Assembly: GCF_036324505.1 (NCBI RefSeq)
Contig: NC_086364.1
Location: 12,182,148 to 12,246,147 of the forward strand
Direction of reading: 5' to 3'
DNA: 64,000 bases
Source of the DNA: Eleginops maclovinus
Lineage: Eukaryota > Chordata > Actinopteri > Perciformes > Eleginopidae
Below the pieces are notes generated by a model that had not been told where the DNA came from, did not search any database, and saw only the letters and a program-made list of their open reading frames with translations. Both the position numbers and the translations under genes were made by a program. Positions 1 through 24,653 of this stretch are shown here, one piece after another; within the stretch, counting starts at the first letter, position 1; every line of letters begins with the position of its first letter.

Positions 1-1550
1 GCAGCCTTGTAGCATTGACTCCCTGGTGTCAATAAGAAAAGGCAGTTAAAATATAGTAATACATTTGAATGTAGATTATGCTAAATTATATATAAACATT
101 TAATTTGACTAAAGATAATAAATGTAACTGCAGACAATAGATCCCTGTAACTGTAGATGTTACTATAGCTATAGTAACAGGGTTGCAAATCAATGCTTAT
201 GCTAGCTTTTACCTTTATATATACAGTCTATGCTTTCACCTTAGGAATTATTGCTAGATGAACAATATATTGCTACTTTCAAGACAAGGACAAACTTAAG
301 ATATTAAAATAAAAATAACTTTGAAATACAATGATATTATTCTGATACTATGATTAAGAGGGTTGTGTTGTAGGGGGCAACACTCATTCAAGACTAAAAA
401 TAGGAGAAAAATATGAAAAGTAAAAGAGATTATTTACCTTTGGTCTGCCTATGGCATTAGCACATGGCTTGATAATGTGATTTCATCTGTCATTTGACAG
501 ACAGTGTATCTCTTCCTCTGCCAGGCTAAATAGGATTCAGTAACAAAGTTGTGCGCATGTTGAGGGACAGAATTTCAGTGTAAAGTTACTGTTGTTTAAA
601 AAGAGTTTATGATTTAACAACAGTTTTGACCATTACAGGAGAAATACACTACATCAACAAAATAGTTGCAACAGAATAATAATATAATATAAAATGTTAT
701 ATTCGACAAGCAAGTAGGTCACCAAGAAGGGACAAGAGAAAAATGCTCATTTAGAGAGTGCTCGAAAGCTTTTAAATAATAAAGCTTTTTTAAACCTTTT
801 CTCCCACAACTTTATTTACATTTTGTCTAAGGACAAGTATACCTAACACAACAGCATGTTTTAAAATTTTGGTCATGGATTGTTTTAAATTTCATAAATG
901 GAAATGAAAATGTCCTCCAATTCTGGAATGAAAAAAGTAGTTAATATATCTGAATCTACAAAAAAGAGAGTCCAGCCAGATTCTGAACATAAAATAAACA
1001 TAACAGCAGAAGGTGATTAGTTAATCTTTTGACATTTTGTGTCCATAAGCTTTGAATTGTAGTCGTTCCTTTATACATCCATGATCGAAGTGTGCTTGTG
1101 TCATCTAAAACATCGTCTTCTAGTTGTTCAATAAACAAACAAATATAGAGTTGTTAACATGCTCGTAAAACGAAAACTCCATAATTCATTGCATGCACAT
1201 TGTCATTTATAAAGTGTTATCATTCAAAAGTGCAGTACTGAAGCACTAATAGAACTAATTTGAAATGCATGGATTTTTACTAATATAGCTCATTAGTAAA
1301 CAACATTCAGATTGCTTCTGCCTGGTCAGTTGTCAACAACATCTTGCAAACAGAAGAGGTAAGTCGAGTTAGTTGTTGTTCTCAACAAACGTATATTTCT
1401 TTATTTATATAAATTTATGACAATCACAATTTTGTATTATGCTTGATATATTTTATGACATTGTTTTTAATCCCAAAAATCTCTTTCATGGGGGAAATAT
1501 GTCTTCTCGAATTTAAAGTGTTTCACCCATAAACACCGGTAGTGGAACAT
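1..1550. other. AT-rich upstream flank of dnmt1, no gene recognised
   Basis: This stretch is AT-rich, with no long open frame and no exon that I can tie to a protein family. A 60-codon minus-strand frame at 956-1138 has neither a convincing acceptor nor a recognisable domain. In human, S1PR2 lies on this side of DNMT1, but nothing here resembles a receptor exon. I see no RNA gene or complete mobile element. Confidence 0.6.
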
Positions 1551-1750
1551 TCCACAACACCCGGGTTTCCCCGCGAAAAGACGGCCCGCGCGCCCGAATT
1601 GCTTAATAGCATCCATTGCAAGAGACAGCACACGAGAGCCTGTCATTGTGGAGACGCGCTGTAGTTAACAACGGCGGGTTTTAACATTGTTTTAACGGAT
1701 TTTAAAGCAGTTTTATTGTTTTATCTCAAACGTTTACTTAGCTGTGTACC
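1540..1750 (+). promoter_or_regulatory. dnmt1 promoter and 5' UTR, GC-rich, with E2F-like site
   Basis: GC content and CpG density rise sharply here against the AT-rich flank, immediately before the dnmt1 start codon at 1751. The sequence TTTCCCCGCGAAAA at 1566-1579 fits the palindromic E2F consensus (TTTSSCGC and its complement). Mammalian DNMT1 is known to be controlled by the Rb/E2F pathway and to peak in S phase, so the site is functionally plausible. No clear TATA box is seen. The transcription start cannot be fixed from sequence alone. Confidence 0.6.
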
Positions 1751-14262
<12,512 letters not shown>

Positions 14263-14476
14263 TCGCGGGTTCTATTTCAAGATCTGTTCAACCAGCCTGA
14301 TGCCGCCGTGTCAGCGACTCATGTCTTTTAAATAAGCTGGTTTTTAACAGCTAAGTGACCGCCACGAACATTCAGTGCCATTCCATGTCTGTTTTAAACT
14401 GTGCTTTTAATCATGTTGAGAGGTTCACTTCATGTTGGATAAAATTGTATGTAGTTTTTATATGTGTAATATTTCA

Positions 14477-14482
14477 AATAAA
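14477..14482 (+). terminator. dnmt1 polyadenylation signal AATAAA
   Basis: A canonical AATAAA lies 215 bases after the dnmt1 stop codon. It is the first one downstream and is followed by a GT-rich stretch (gacttgtgacttcc), so it is the likely 3' end. Confidence 0.7.
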
Positions 14483-14794
14483 GCTCTTAAGAAATTGACT
14501 TGTGACTTCCATGAGCCCTGCCTGCCATCTGAGGCTGCACTCTAGAGGGAAATGGATAGCTGTATTTACAAACTTCAACATATCCTAATGCAGACACGTT
14601 TCAAGGGTACCTGCTAATCTACAGACCATAAATTGTAGACATGGATTTTAGAAGCCTGTTTAAGAACCTTTTAGTAGTTTTAACTTGTTGCATCAATTGA
14701 TTTGCGTTAATCACAGCCTAATGATTCTTTATAACTGTTCAGAGGATGTATGGCTCTAGAAAATATGTTCCTGTTTGAGCATAACACTAATGCT

Positions 14795-16720
14795 CCCTTA
14801 TCTTAAACGGGCAACTCTTATGGAAATTGCACTGGCTTCAAAACGATTTAGTGAGGGTGAATTTGTGAAGACATGCATGCTGAAGGCTGCAGAGATTGTG
14901 TGATATTGATATTCATCCGCGGAGTTGATGACACTTTAACCGTCACCGAGGATTTCGTGGAGTTGGTGCCAATGAAGGATACCACAACAGCAGCTGATAT
15001 TTTTACCGCCCTCATCGGAGCACTGGACAGGGTCGAGTGGACTGGCCCCCGCGCTGTCAGCCTGGCTCCATCAACGATCGGGAAAAAGGCGGGTGTTGTG
15101 ACAACTCAGAAGTGCAGACTGCAAATGGAGGACGTGATTTTTGGACTTTTCACTGTATTTTGCTTCAGGAGGCATTATGTTGCAAGTCATTAAAGATGGA
15201 TAACGTCATGAAGGTGTTTGTCCAAACTGTTAATTTCACCCGATCCAGAGGCCTGAATCACCGTCAGTTTGACAGCCTTCTCAGAGAGAAAGACCTCAAC
15301 TATGGCCTGCCATACCACACAGAGGTAAAATGGTTAAGCCGAGGTGCTGTGCTGAGGCGTTTCTTTGATTTACGAGAGGAAATTGAAGAGTTCATGGGGG
15401 AAAAGGGAAACCAGTGTGTTAGAATTTCAGTCCACAGAATGGATGCAGGACCTTGCCTTTATGGTGGATGTTACAGAGCACGCGCATAACTTGAACAAAA
15501 TGCTGCAAGGGCGCAACAAATGTGTCACGCAGTATTATGACAGCATATGTGCGGTCAAGTTGAAGCTGTCATTGTGGGAGACACAACTCGCGCGTGGTGA
15601 TGCTGTACTCCCCTTGTCTGAATGATGTGTGCGCGACCCAACCTGCTGCAGACATGAAGCGGTTCAAAGATAAAATAACGGGACTATTGCGGGAGTTTGA
15701 GCAACGCTTTCAGATTGGTGAACTGGAGAAAGACCTCAAAGGTTTTTGCTCGCCATTCACCGTGAATGCCTCTGATCTGCCCGTCAACATTCAACTGGGC
15801 AAATTTAGCCCAGGTTACCCCAACTTGACAGCCCCTGCTGCAAAAATGTTGTGCATGGTTGGAACCACATCTTTGTGAGCAAGTTTTCTCTGTAATGAGC
15901 ATCAATTAATCAAAGCTGCGCTCAAGGCTCACGCACAAGCATATGATTGACATCCTGAAATTGGCTGCCACACAGGATGTGACACCTGATATTGATGCAC
16001 TTGTGAAAGCTAAAAGATGCCAGGTTTCAGGAGATCAATAAACAGTGAGTAACCCCACTTAAAATGCTGCATGAGACACTGCACCCTGATATAGCTCTGT
16101 GAAAATTAATGTATTCTGGGGCGATTTTAAGAAAGTGAACAGTGTGTGATTTACTGTAATGTCAGTCACTTCAGTTCACAACTTTGGTTTGTTGAAATTG
16201 TTCATGCATTGCACAGCTTTTATTTTTTTTATCAATACATAGTGTAGCCTACAAGGCAGGGAGTAACTCAACCTTCTTGAATAGTTTCTACCTCAGTTTG
16301 TATGGTTTGGTGAGTTAGCCCAGGATTAATATATGTGGAAATGACAAAATTAGGTATTTGATACTAGAAGAGTTGTTTGTATTTTTGTTCAATCCCAGAT
16401 AGGCTGTGACTTAAAGTTGTAGCCTATGCCTTTGTAGATACACTGAGACGAAGTTTAAGTTCCAATCGCTGAGGCATTATGTTCTTGAAATTGCACCAAT
16501 TTTTCCTCAGAATTTTCAACTTATTTTAAGTGTTTTGTCAAGAAGATTATTTGTGATGTGTACATTTTCAGAATGTGCTTGTACTATTTTGGATCAAATT
16601 AAAACAAAGAAAACAATCTGAAATTGTTGTTATTTTAAAGTTATTATGCCATAATTTTACCCCCACTTGGAATAGATTTTCCTCCATGTGGCCCGAGCTA
16701 AAATGAGTTTGACACCCCTG
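14795..16720 (+). pseudogene. Decayed hAT (Charlie / GTF2IRD2-like) transposase relic with right terminal repeat
   Basis: Overlapping frames between about 14,810 and 16,040 read as fragments of a hAT transposase of the type also domesticated in GTF2IRD2. Pieces such as EVKWLSRGAVLRRFFDLREE and FMVDVTEHAHNLNKMLQG are clear. The reading changes frame and meets stops several times (near 14,900, 15,190, 15,410 and 15,620), so it cannot encode a working enzyme. The right end at about 16,690-16,720 is the inverse of CAGGGGTGTCAAACTCATTT, a widespread fish hAT terminus. The left end is missing: the similarity starts abruptly around 14,800, just past the dnmt1 3' UTR. It is dead and evidently older than the nested elements to its right. 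Confidence 0.75.
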
Positions 16721-17228
16721 ATATAGACTTTTTAGCTGCTGTATAAATGCCACTGCATACTTTTCACATAACTCACCCAAAAGAAAAATGGGTCTGAGTT
16801 TATCCAAGGGTTATGAGAAGTAATGTGAATACGAGCAGGTAGGGCTTTGAGTTGGTTATCTAGAGGTGAAAAGAGGTTTATACATTTGATTTATAAACTC
16901 CAGATGTTGCAGTCTGTCTTAAATACCTGTATTATGCAACAATAGCCAAGGTTGCACATTTGAAATGATTTGCTAGCTTCATTTTTGTGTTTGGCCTGCA
17001 CTTAACTTCTCATGCTAAGTTTTACTGATTGAGGTTTAATGCATGCTATCTACAGCAGCGGTCCCCAACCTTTTTAGCGCCACGGACCGGTTTAACGTCA
17101 GATGATATTTTCACGGACCGGGCTTTAAGGTGTGACGGATAAAGACAAAAAAATTAAAATGACTGGCATAAAAACTGTAGTATATTGTAAATATAATAAC
17201 AAACATGAATCCACGGTGTACTCGTATG

Positions 17229-20200
17229 CAGTGCCGCCGCTCCCATAACGCGCATTACGCGCTGTGCGTAGGGCACCAAGTGTCGAGGGGGCACCACCAA
17301 AAATAGCCTAATGAAAAATCGTCATAATAATTATAAGGCCGAAATTATTTCAGTAGACTATAGAAATATGAGGCACTTTTTAGGCATACTACTCAAAGGT
17401 ACCGATGGTGCCCCCCTCTCCCCTCCCCCCTCCCCTCCCCACTCACACAAACACAAACGAAAACACAATCTGCACAATCTGCGTCCCAAGCGCCCTGTGG
17501 GTGCCCTTGCTGTCAGTGGTCTTTTGGATTACTCGACATTTTTGGAAATGAAAAGGCAACAGGAGTCAGGAGCAGAAAAAAGAAAAAAGAGGAAACAGCG
17601 AGATGATGCCCGTGCATCACTTGCAGGTAAGTGTCCACGTTTAATCTTTCTTAAATACGGGAAATATGTGCAGCTAGTGTAAAGCTTAGCCTATGCATAC
17701 ACCTTGAACTAGCTGACGTTATTGCTAATGTTAGCAAACTCAAATATGTGTTATAACTTAGGCGCAAGCTAAATTGAGATTTTGCTGTTAAAAATTATAA
17801 CTGCATTTTGCAAGTAACTGATGCCAGTTAGCCGTTACTTTACTTTAGATATTGAATAGTAGACAGTTTATGGTTTATTTTGACGTGACGGTGGCCAATA
17901 CTTTCTCAGTAACAGTTAGCAGTCATTGCACTAGGTAGGCTAACAATTCTGGCTTCAGACCATTTATCACTGTGTGGCGTGAAATTAATAGTGTTTAGCC
18001 AGGCATTTAGAAAAGTTTACATAGCATTTGAGAAAGTATATTTTATTTTGGAGTTTGCAATGCCAATGCATAATAAACCCACGGCCATCTTTAGGATTGT
18101 CATTCGGTAGAATTCAGCAAAATAGGCTACAGTCTCACATAAATAAGGTTAGGTGTTCTATGTGCAATGGGAAAGAAAAGGGTTCGTGATAATGTGAAGC
18201 CTGTAGCTACTGCTACAGCTAGCTTAGCTATATCTGAGAGTGACAGAAGATACATGACTAAATTAACTGGCGTTTTGATTGCATTTATATCATGCAAAGG
18301 CATGGACGACATCTGTCGGTGAAATAGAAAAACGTTTTGTAGTAAACAAAATGCCCTCCTAACCATATTGTATTCAATTAAATGTAGAGTTTAATAGTCT
18401 TGTGTAAGGTGTATCATTTTGCTTTTATTCCTTTTATTCCTGTTGTTAAGATATAAATATAAAATATCCATTATGAATGATATAAAGCAAACATTATTAT
18501 TAAATTGTGTACAATATTGCAACTCATTCTATAATGTTTTTATATTAGATTAGATAAGATTGATCAAATAGTTGATATATAAGTAATAAAGGGGGAGAGC
18601 TCCTTGGTTGCATGCTTTCAGTTTTAAATCTTTATTTTCTTTTTTGGTATAAGATTCTTTATTTGAATATTTTGTCTCTTTCTATACTGATCTTTTTTCT
18701 TCGTATTTCTAAATTAATGCAGGGTCAATGCTGAAATACGTTCAAGCGGGAGCACGAGGCCAAGAAGAGGACACAGATGAGGAAGAACCATCGACAAGTT
18801 CACCCAATCAACCCCAGCCAGCAAGCAGGTCTGTACACCCCGCAACAGTACTAAGCCCTGATCAACCACCCTCAACCACCACAGATACACAGCAGATAAC
18901 CACCACCTCTGAAAGTCCTGTCACTGAGAGTCCGTCAGAAGGTGACAAGGTAGAAACGGGTTTGCCCTCTCCAACTGATCCTGCTCTCTGGCCATTACGG
19001 ATTTTAGATGCGGATCGTGTTGAGATCGTACGAAGAGGTCCATTTAGAGTCCCATCAGATTTTAATTTTCCAAAGGGACTAGATGGCAGGGCGTTTCATA
19101 GTAGCCTGCATTTCAAAACGCTCTCAAATGGAGAGAAAGTCAAGAGAAGTTGGCTTGTTTACTCGAAACAGAACAATGCTGCATTCTGTTTTGCGTGTAA
19201 GCTTTTCAGTTTGAAAGCTATAAAGCTCACTGCAGAGGGCAACGGTGACTGGTCCAACATTAACAATAATTTGATAAGTCATGAATGTAGCTCAGACCAT
19301 GCCCAGTGCATGTTTAAATGGAGAGAACTGGACACACGTTTACAGACAAATACGACAATAGACTACCAGGAACAGACATTGCTGGAGGCAGAAAAAAGAA
19401 GGTGGCGAGATGTTCTCAAACGCTTACTGAAAATAACCCTATCTCTTGCCTCAAGGAATTTGTCATTTAGAGGCTCTTCACAGTGTCTGTATGAACCAGA
19501 CAATGGCAACTTCTTAAAAGAAGTGGAACTTTTAGGCAGTTTTGATCCTGTGATGGAGAACCACCTGACCAAGATAACCGATGAAAGCTCCCGATCACAT
19601 TATCTTGGTCAGCAGACACAAAATGAGCTGATCCAGATCGTCTCCAACAAAACATTGCAAACAATCCACACACAGATTCAGGAAGCGAAATATTTCTCCA
19701 TAATTCTTGACTGTACACCTGATATAAGCCACAAGGAGCAAATGTCCCTCATCGTGCGCATTGTTGAATTGGAGCCAAAGCCAAATATCAAGGAGTATTT
19801 CCTTGGGTATATGGAGGTGGTTGAAACAACTGGCCTGAACCTGTCTACTGTCCTTTTAGACAAATTAAAGGAACTCGACATTCCATTTGATGATTGCCGC
19901 GGACAGGCCTACGACAATGGTGCGAACATGAAGGGGAAAAAGCAAGGAGTTCAGGCCCGACTGCTACAGTTGAATTCGAGGGCGTTGTTTGTTCCTTGCG
20001 CAGCTCATTCTATGAACCTTGTCATAGCTGATGCTGCGAAGTCATCCAGGGATGCCACTGGCTTTTTTGGCTATTTGCAGAAGCTATCTTGTTTCTTCTC
20101 AGGAGCTACAAAGCGGTGGAGCATCTTGACAAAACACATCAACCTAACTGTGAAATCATGGAGTGATGTGAGGTGGGAGAGCAGGCTTAGGAGTGTCACA

Positions 20201-21599
20201 GCTGTCAGAAGTCAAATCAAAGAAATCCAAAATGCGCTCATCGAGGCTAGGGAAACTGTCAATGACTCTGTTGCAAAAATAGAGGCTCAAGCCCTGGCAG
20301 AAGAAGTGGCCTCTTTCAGATTTCTGATCTGTTCTGTTGTCTGGTGTGAAATTCTTACAACCACTAACCAGGTAAACAAGCTCCTGCAGACAAGTTCAAT
20401 GCAGCTTGACATTGCCGTCGGGCTCATTGACAATGCCAAAACCTCCCTCTCCAGATACAGGCACTCTGGGTTTGCTCAGGCAGTGTCAACTGCCAAGGAC
20501 CTTTGCGAGGCGATGAACATAGAGCCAGAGCTCAAGGAGAAAAGGCTCAGGAACACAAGAAAGCAGTTTGCATATGAGGCTGCAGACGAGCCCTTCAGTG
20601 ATGCCCTCAAAAGGCTTGAGGTATCCTTTTTCAACAGTGTTGTGGACTCCGCTTTGATGTCACTGCAGGAGCGTTTTGAGACCATGACCCAGGTCAGAGA
20701 CAAATTTGGAGTGCTGCTTGATTTCAGCAGAGTGCACGGAATGTCCAAGGAGAACCTGCAAAAAAACTGCATCGAAGTGCAGAAGACACTGACTGAGAAA
20801 GGAAATTCGGATATTGATGGACTTGAGATGGTTCAGGAAATCATCAACCTTCCTCAACTGCCACCACAAACAACTGCCTTGGAGTTGCTCTCATTTCTCC
20901 ATGAGAATCGCCTTCAAGAGGTGTATCCAAATCTCTGGGTTGCTCTTCGAATCGCATTGACTCTCCCTGTTACAGTTGCCTCTGCTGAGCGAAGTTTTTC
21001 GAAACTGAAGCTCATCAAAACTTACTTACGTTCAACAATGGGGCAGGAACGTCTAAGTGGTCTTGCTGTTATCAGCATTAATGGTGAAGTGGCTCAGAGG
21101 CTGTCCTATGATGACCTAATTAATGACTTTGCAGCGAGGAAATGCAGACGTGTTCCTCTATAGAGTCTTTATAGAGAAATGCTTGATTGTTAAAGAATAG
21201 CATTATGCTCTCTCAAAAAGGATGTCCTTGATTTATTTTGATAACACTTTTTTTGCACTTTACTTGAATGTGTTTTAGCTGTTCTACAAAGCCTTACTGT
21301 TTACAAAGTAAGTAAAGTTGTGACTTTTCGTCCTCTAAATCTTTGTTTTATTTAAGATTTTATTGATTGTACTTATTGATGTTATTTAGTGTAATTTATT
21401 CAAAGTTACTGAAGGAAAGTTTGCACTTTCAAATGTCAAAAGTTTGTTGTTTTGCTGTGTGTTTGCTGCTGCTATTGTTTTATATGTTTGGTAATAAAAA
21501 AGTTAAACTTTTCCGCGAATGTTTTTTTATTGGGGGGGGGGGGGAGGGCATCATGAAGGAATTATGCTTAGGGCACCAAAATGGCTAGCAGCGGCACTG
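17229..21599 (+). mobile_element. Complete autonomous-looking hAT transposon nested in the outer hAT
   Basis: The left end CAGTGCCGCCGCT (17229) and the complement of the right end, CAGTGCCGCTGCT (ending 21599), match at 12 of 13 positions. An identical 8-bp duplication CTCGTATG sits at 17221-17228 and 21600-21607. Both ends also carry a shared subterminal TAGGGCACCAA word. Length is 4,371 bp. The transposase frame is uninterrupted, so this is a young or recently active copy. It inserted about 165 bp inside the left end of the older element. Confidence 0.95.
17548..21163 (+). CDS. hAT transposase with TTF-type zinc finger (ZMYM1-like), two exons, intact
   Basis: The long frame from 18728 has 811 codons. 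It is preceded by an exon 17548-17626 ending CAG|GTAAGT, and an acceptor at 18721-18722 joins it in frame to exon 18723-21163, giving 839 aa. A basic N-terminus (KRKKRKQR) is followed by an acidic Ser/Pro/Thr-rich stretch. Next come a TTF-type zinc-finger region (about 125-230, CFACKLFS) and a DUF4371/RNase H-like core with Asp near 356 (ILDCTPD) and Asp near 424 (AYDNGANMKG). A hAT C-terminal dimerisation block carries ASAERSFSKLK, with Glu near 782. These fit the hAT D-D-E layout; assigning the exact catalytic residues is inference. Proteins of this type are often annotated as zinc finger MYM-type protein 1-like. It would cut and paste its own 17229-21599 element. I chose the start at 17548 because exon 1 is basic and joins in phase; a longer frame opens at 17311. 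Confidence 0.9.
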
Positions 21600-21607
21600 C
21601 TCGTATG

Positions 21608-23330
21608 CAACTTTATTAGCAGCGTCCTCGGAACATCGCGCCAACAACATGAACATTTTAGCTCACCATAACGCTAAATCAATGGGAGCCTTGAGCTTGT
21701 TTCTCTGCAAAGAAACGGTCCCATCTAGGGACAATGGGAGACAATGACACCCGAAGTGTGTTGCTTATGTCCAGTCTATTCCGTAGCTTTGTTGTGGTTG
21801 CTGTTGTTATAAATAATCAATATATTGAAAAGGAACATTAAAAGATAATTGTAAAGGAACCCAAACAATATGGTTCATGTATTTGTTAAATTGCTTTTGT
21901 TTTGTTATTTTTCATGAACAAGGATGTGCTTTTATTTTGAAGAGACAAGGAACGGAAGTTGAGCAGAAAGACGTTAACAGAAAGACGTTAACGAAAAGTA
22001 CGGTAACACGGAGAAACGGTGCAGTAACACGACATATAAATAAGTAATAAGGATGAAACGGGGGAGTATAACGGAGTTTAGCTCCAGTCGAGAGGGAAAC
22101 AAGGTAACTGCATCTGTGTGTGTCTAATTGTCAAATAATTTGGAGTTTGTTAAGTTAAGGATGGCAGCTTCATCCTGCGTTGCACTCTGAGAGATATGCA
22201 GAGACGGTGAACTGTTTAGCTCTTAGGCATGGATTATTGTACCCTTCGCTCAGCCGAGCTAACTTGGAATACAACACAGATCAGGACAAGTGTATGAAGT
22301 GAACACACCCTCATTTGCATATGATGCAAACCTACACATTTACACTTTAGTGCCCCACAGTGGTACAACAATAACACTGCATCCTCCTGTCAACTTAAGC
22401 ACAGAATAGACACAATCTATATACATAAATCTCAATTGAGGACATAAACATCCAGCTTAACAGAGTTTATTTTTGTATTTGTTAACTTTTCAGTGCTAAC
22501 AGCGTTTAGCTTAATGTGTCTAATGTGTATCATTTTGTCTCCTGTTTAATTTCTAGTTAGCTCTTACGGTTGGTCAATGCAGTAATATTGGAAACGGAAT
22601 AAACTACATTAAACCATCAGTCCAGGCTTGTATTAATTCGATTGGGATGCTAAAATAATTCACTGTTTCAGGACGGAGCATATATGTCCAATTCCGGTAG
22701 TATTACCGGATGTTGTTTTTAGCCTCAGTTAGCATAAAGCTAATATTGTATTGTATATATGAGTAGAGGGAGAAGGACGCGTGGAGTTACATACTAAACA
22801 CACCGCCTCTACCTCTCACTCATTGATGCTGCAATGATACTATTGCGTGTTTAATAACCGGATAAACTTCGGAAGGATTGCATAATAGAATATCGTAGGT
22901 GAGAGCTTCAGGACATCACTAGCAAGACGGCGACGGTGACGTCATAAGAGGACTAGAAGAGCCCGGAGAACCCCATGTGACAAGCGGCCAACAAGATCCA
23001 GCCCCCCGCTACCAACCAAGGAGAGCACGAGACCGGAGCTCGTCTTATTTTGAAGTTGTTGTATTTTATGGCCGGAAAAGGGATGGTTCTATAAAACATG
23101 TTTGTATTTTGAGATCGCTCTCTTTTGCTCCGGACAGTAACTAGGCTACTGATGAGCTCCACTCAGTCAGCAGCCTGTGGACGCGTGTACCGTACTATTG
23201 ACCCACAGCTGTGCAACTTTTGTAAAACCTACTGCTGCATCCATTTATTAAACACTCCTTTTAAAACTTATAACAGGAGCTTCACTTCGTTTCTTTTAAA
23301 TCGACTCCTGGGCTTCGAACAAATGAACAT
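21608..23330. other. Right arm of outer hAT, unassigned repeat-like sequence
   Basis: No protein-family match is evident on either strand. The segment contains direct short repeats (AGAAAGACGTTAACAGAAAGACGTTAACG at about 21,967-21,995) and CpG-rich patches near 22,900-23,000. It is longer than needed for a simple 2-3 kb hAT with its own transposase, so it may hold a solo LTR or another inserted element. I could not find its borders. Confidence 0.35.
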
Positions 23331-23333
23331 TTC

Positions 23334-24177
23334 CTACACTGTCACTGCAGAAAACCCCGTTTCACACAAATATGATGTCGGAAACGGCAACAGGGTTTTC
23401 AGTGCTGTTGTGGCGATCTCAGGGTATTCTGCCATGACTTTAATCCAGAACACCGGCAGAGTTGTTGTCTCAAACAGACTTTTAAGGCCGCCGTCATTTG
23501 CGATCTCCAGCAGCTGATCTTCTTCTCGTACAGACATGCTGGATTCCCCTGGTTTGTTCATAAATGGGGCGCAGATTAATTCCTTGGCAGTTCGTGGGTC
23601 TTTTGTGGTTGGGAAGTAGAGCTCGAACTCGTTTAAAAGCAAAGATAGGTGATCGTGCATCAGCTGGGAGAATGACGGCTCAGGCTCTGTCTCACCGAAA
23701 ATCCCCAAATCCAGTTTGGCTTTAAATGCAGCTACGTTATCTGCCAATTTGAAGACAATTGTCATTTCCCCCTGAAGTGATAGATTAAGTTCATTGAGCA
23801 GGTTGAATATGTCGCATAAGTAAGCCAGTTTTCCGACCCATTCCTCGTCACTGAAATGTGCTGCCAGCGTTGAGTTTTTTCTGAGAGAAATCTCTGTAGC
23901 GGCTCCCGCAATTCAAACACTGTCCAGCGATTTCCCTCGAGATAACCATCTTATTTGTGTGTATAAGAGCCGCACATTATACAGAGCGGGCTTAGTGCGT
24001 GGGAATCAATTGTTGCGATGAATCCATATTTTAAGTAGGACTCCTGGTATTGTCTATTAAATGCAGCTTTATTTTTCTTGGAAGTCGTAGGCACTTCTCT
24101 CGTCTCCTTACTGGGCCTTTTCCCCTTCGCAAAGACACTTTTCAAATACGACTGTTTTTTTTACTCATTTTGCTAGC
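23334..24177 (-). pseudogene. Internally deleted hAT transposase of the outer element
   Basis: On the minus strand an N-terminal piece (24145 to 23951: basic start, then YQESYLKYGFIA...LCIMCGS zinc-finger-like opening) is followed, after stops, by a C-terminal piece (23765 to 23334). The C-terminal piece carries FKLADNVAAFKAKLDLG, and its end LLPFPTSYLCETGFSAV matches the dimerisation end of ZBED5/SCAND3/FAM200-like hAT transposases. The large middle of the enzyme, including most of the catalytic core, is missing. Several stops interrupt what remains. It cannot be functional. Confidence 0.8.
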
Positions 24178-24577
24178 TTGTGGGTTACATTTTAGGATGA
24201 GAGTCCGGTAATTTTTCAAAATAAAAGATGGCTCAGACAATAAATAAAACGGAAATAATGCAAGTTATTTATTCTTGCTGTGCGGCCTGGCCTGGGAGTT
24301 GGGGACCTCTGATCTACAGAGTTGAAATGGTTGTACAAAGTTGACATCCCTTTAAGTGTGGCTTGAGTGGTAAGAATCATAGTTCACTTTCTGAAATACA
24401 TCTGTATGAAACATGCTTTTGCCTGTTCTCAGTTGGGTCTACCTTAAAGCCAATGACTGGAACTTTAATAAAACTAAGTGAAAATTCAGTAAGAGTAAAA
24501 CCTGCTTGCAAATGTCAAAGCTACACAAACTAAAATAAAACAATTACAAGGAAATGGTGATAACAGTTCTGATTCTC

Positions 24578-24583
24578 TTTATT
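24578..24583 (-). terminator. eif3g polyadenylation signal AATAAA (minus strand)
   Basis: TTTATT on the plus strand reads AATAAA on the coding strand, about 70 bases beyond the eif3g stop codon. Confidence 0.55.
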
Positions 24584-24653
24584 TAGGTAACAGCTGTGTT
24601 TTACCGAAACAATAAAAGATGGCGTCATCCTGGAAGATACTCTGATAGATTCC

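Larger units (their letters stand above)
17056..24311 (-). mobile_element. hAT transposon (outer), interrupted, with perfect 8-bp target duplication
   Basis: The left end CAGCGGTCCCCAACC (17056) pairs with the right end, whose complement is CAGAGGTCCCCAACT, ending at 24311. The element is flanked by an identical 8-bp duplication ATCTACAG (17048-17055 and 24312-24319). An 8-bp duplication and CAG-type ends define hAT. Its remaining transposase pieces are on the minus strand near the right end. Removing the inner element and its duplicated 8 bp leaves about 2.9 kb. The stretch 21,608-23,330 has no frame I can assign and may contain a further, unidentified insertion. Confidence 0.9.

Noticed and set aside
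956..1138. 60-codon minus-strand frame upstream of dnmt1
   Set aside because: No domain, no convincing acceptor or promoter, and composition like the surrounding AT-rich flank.
23125..23517. 130-codon plus-strand frame in the outer hAT
   Set aside because: It lies mostly antisense to the transposase C-terminal remnant and has no recognisable domain.
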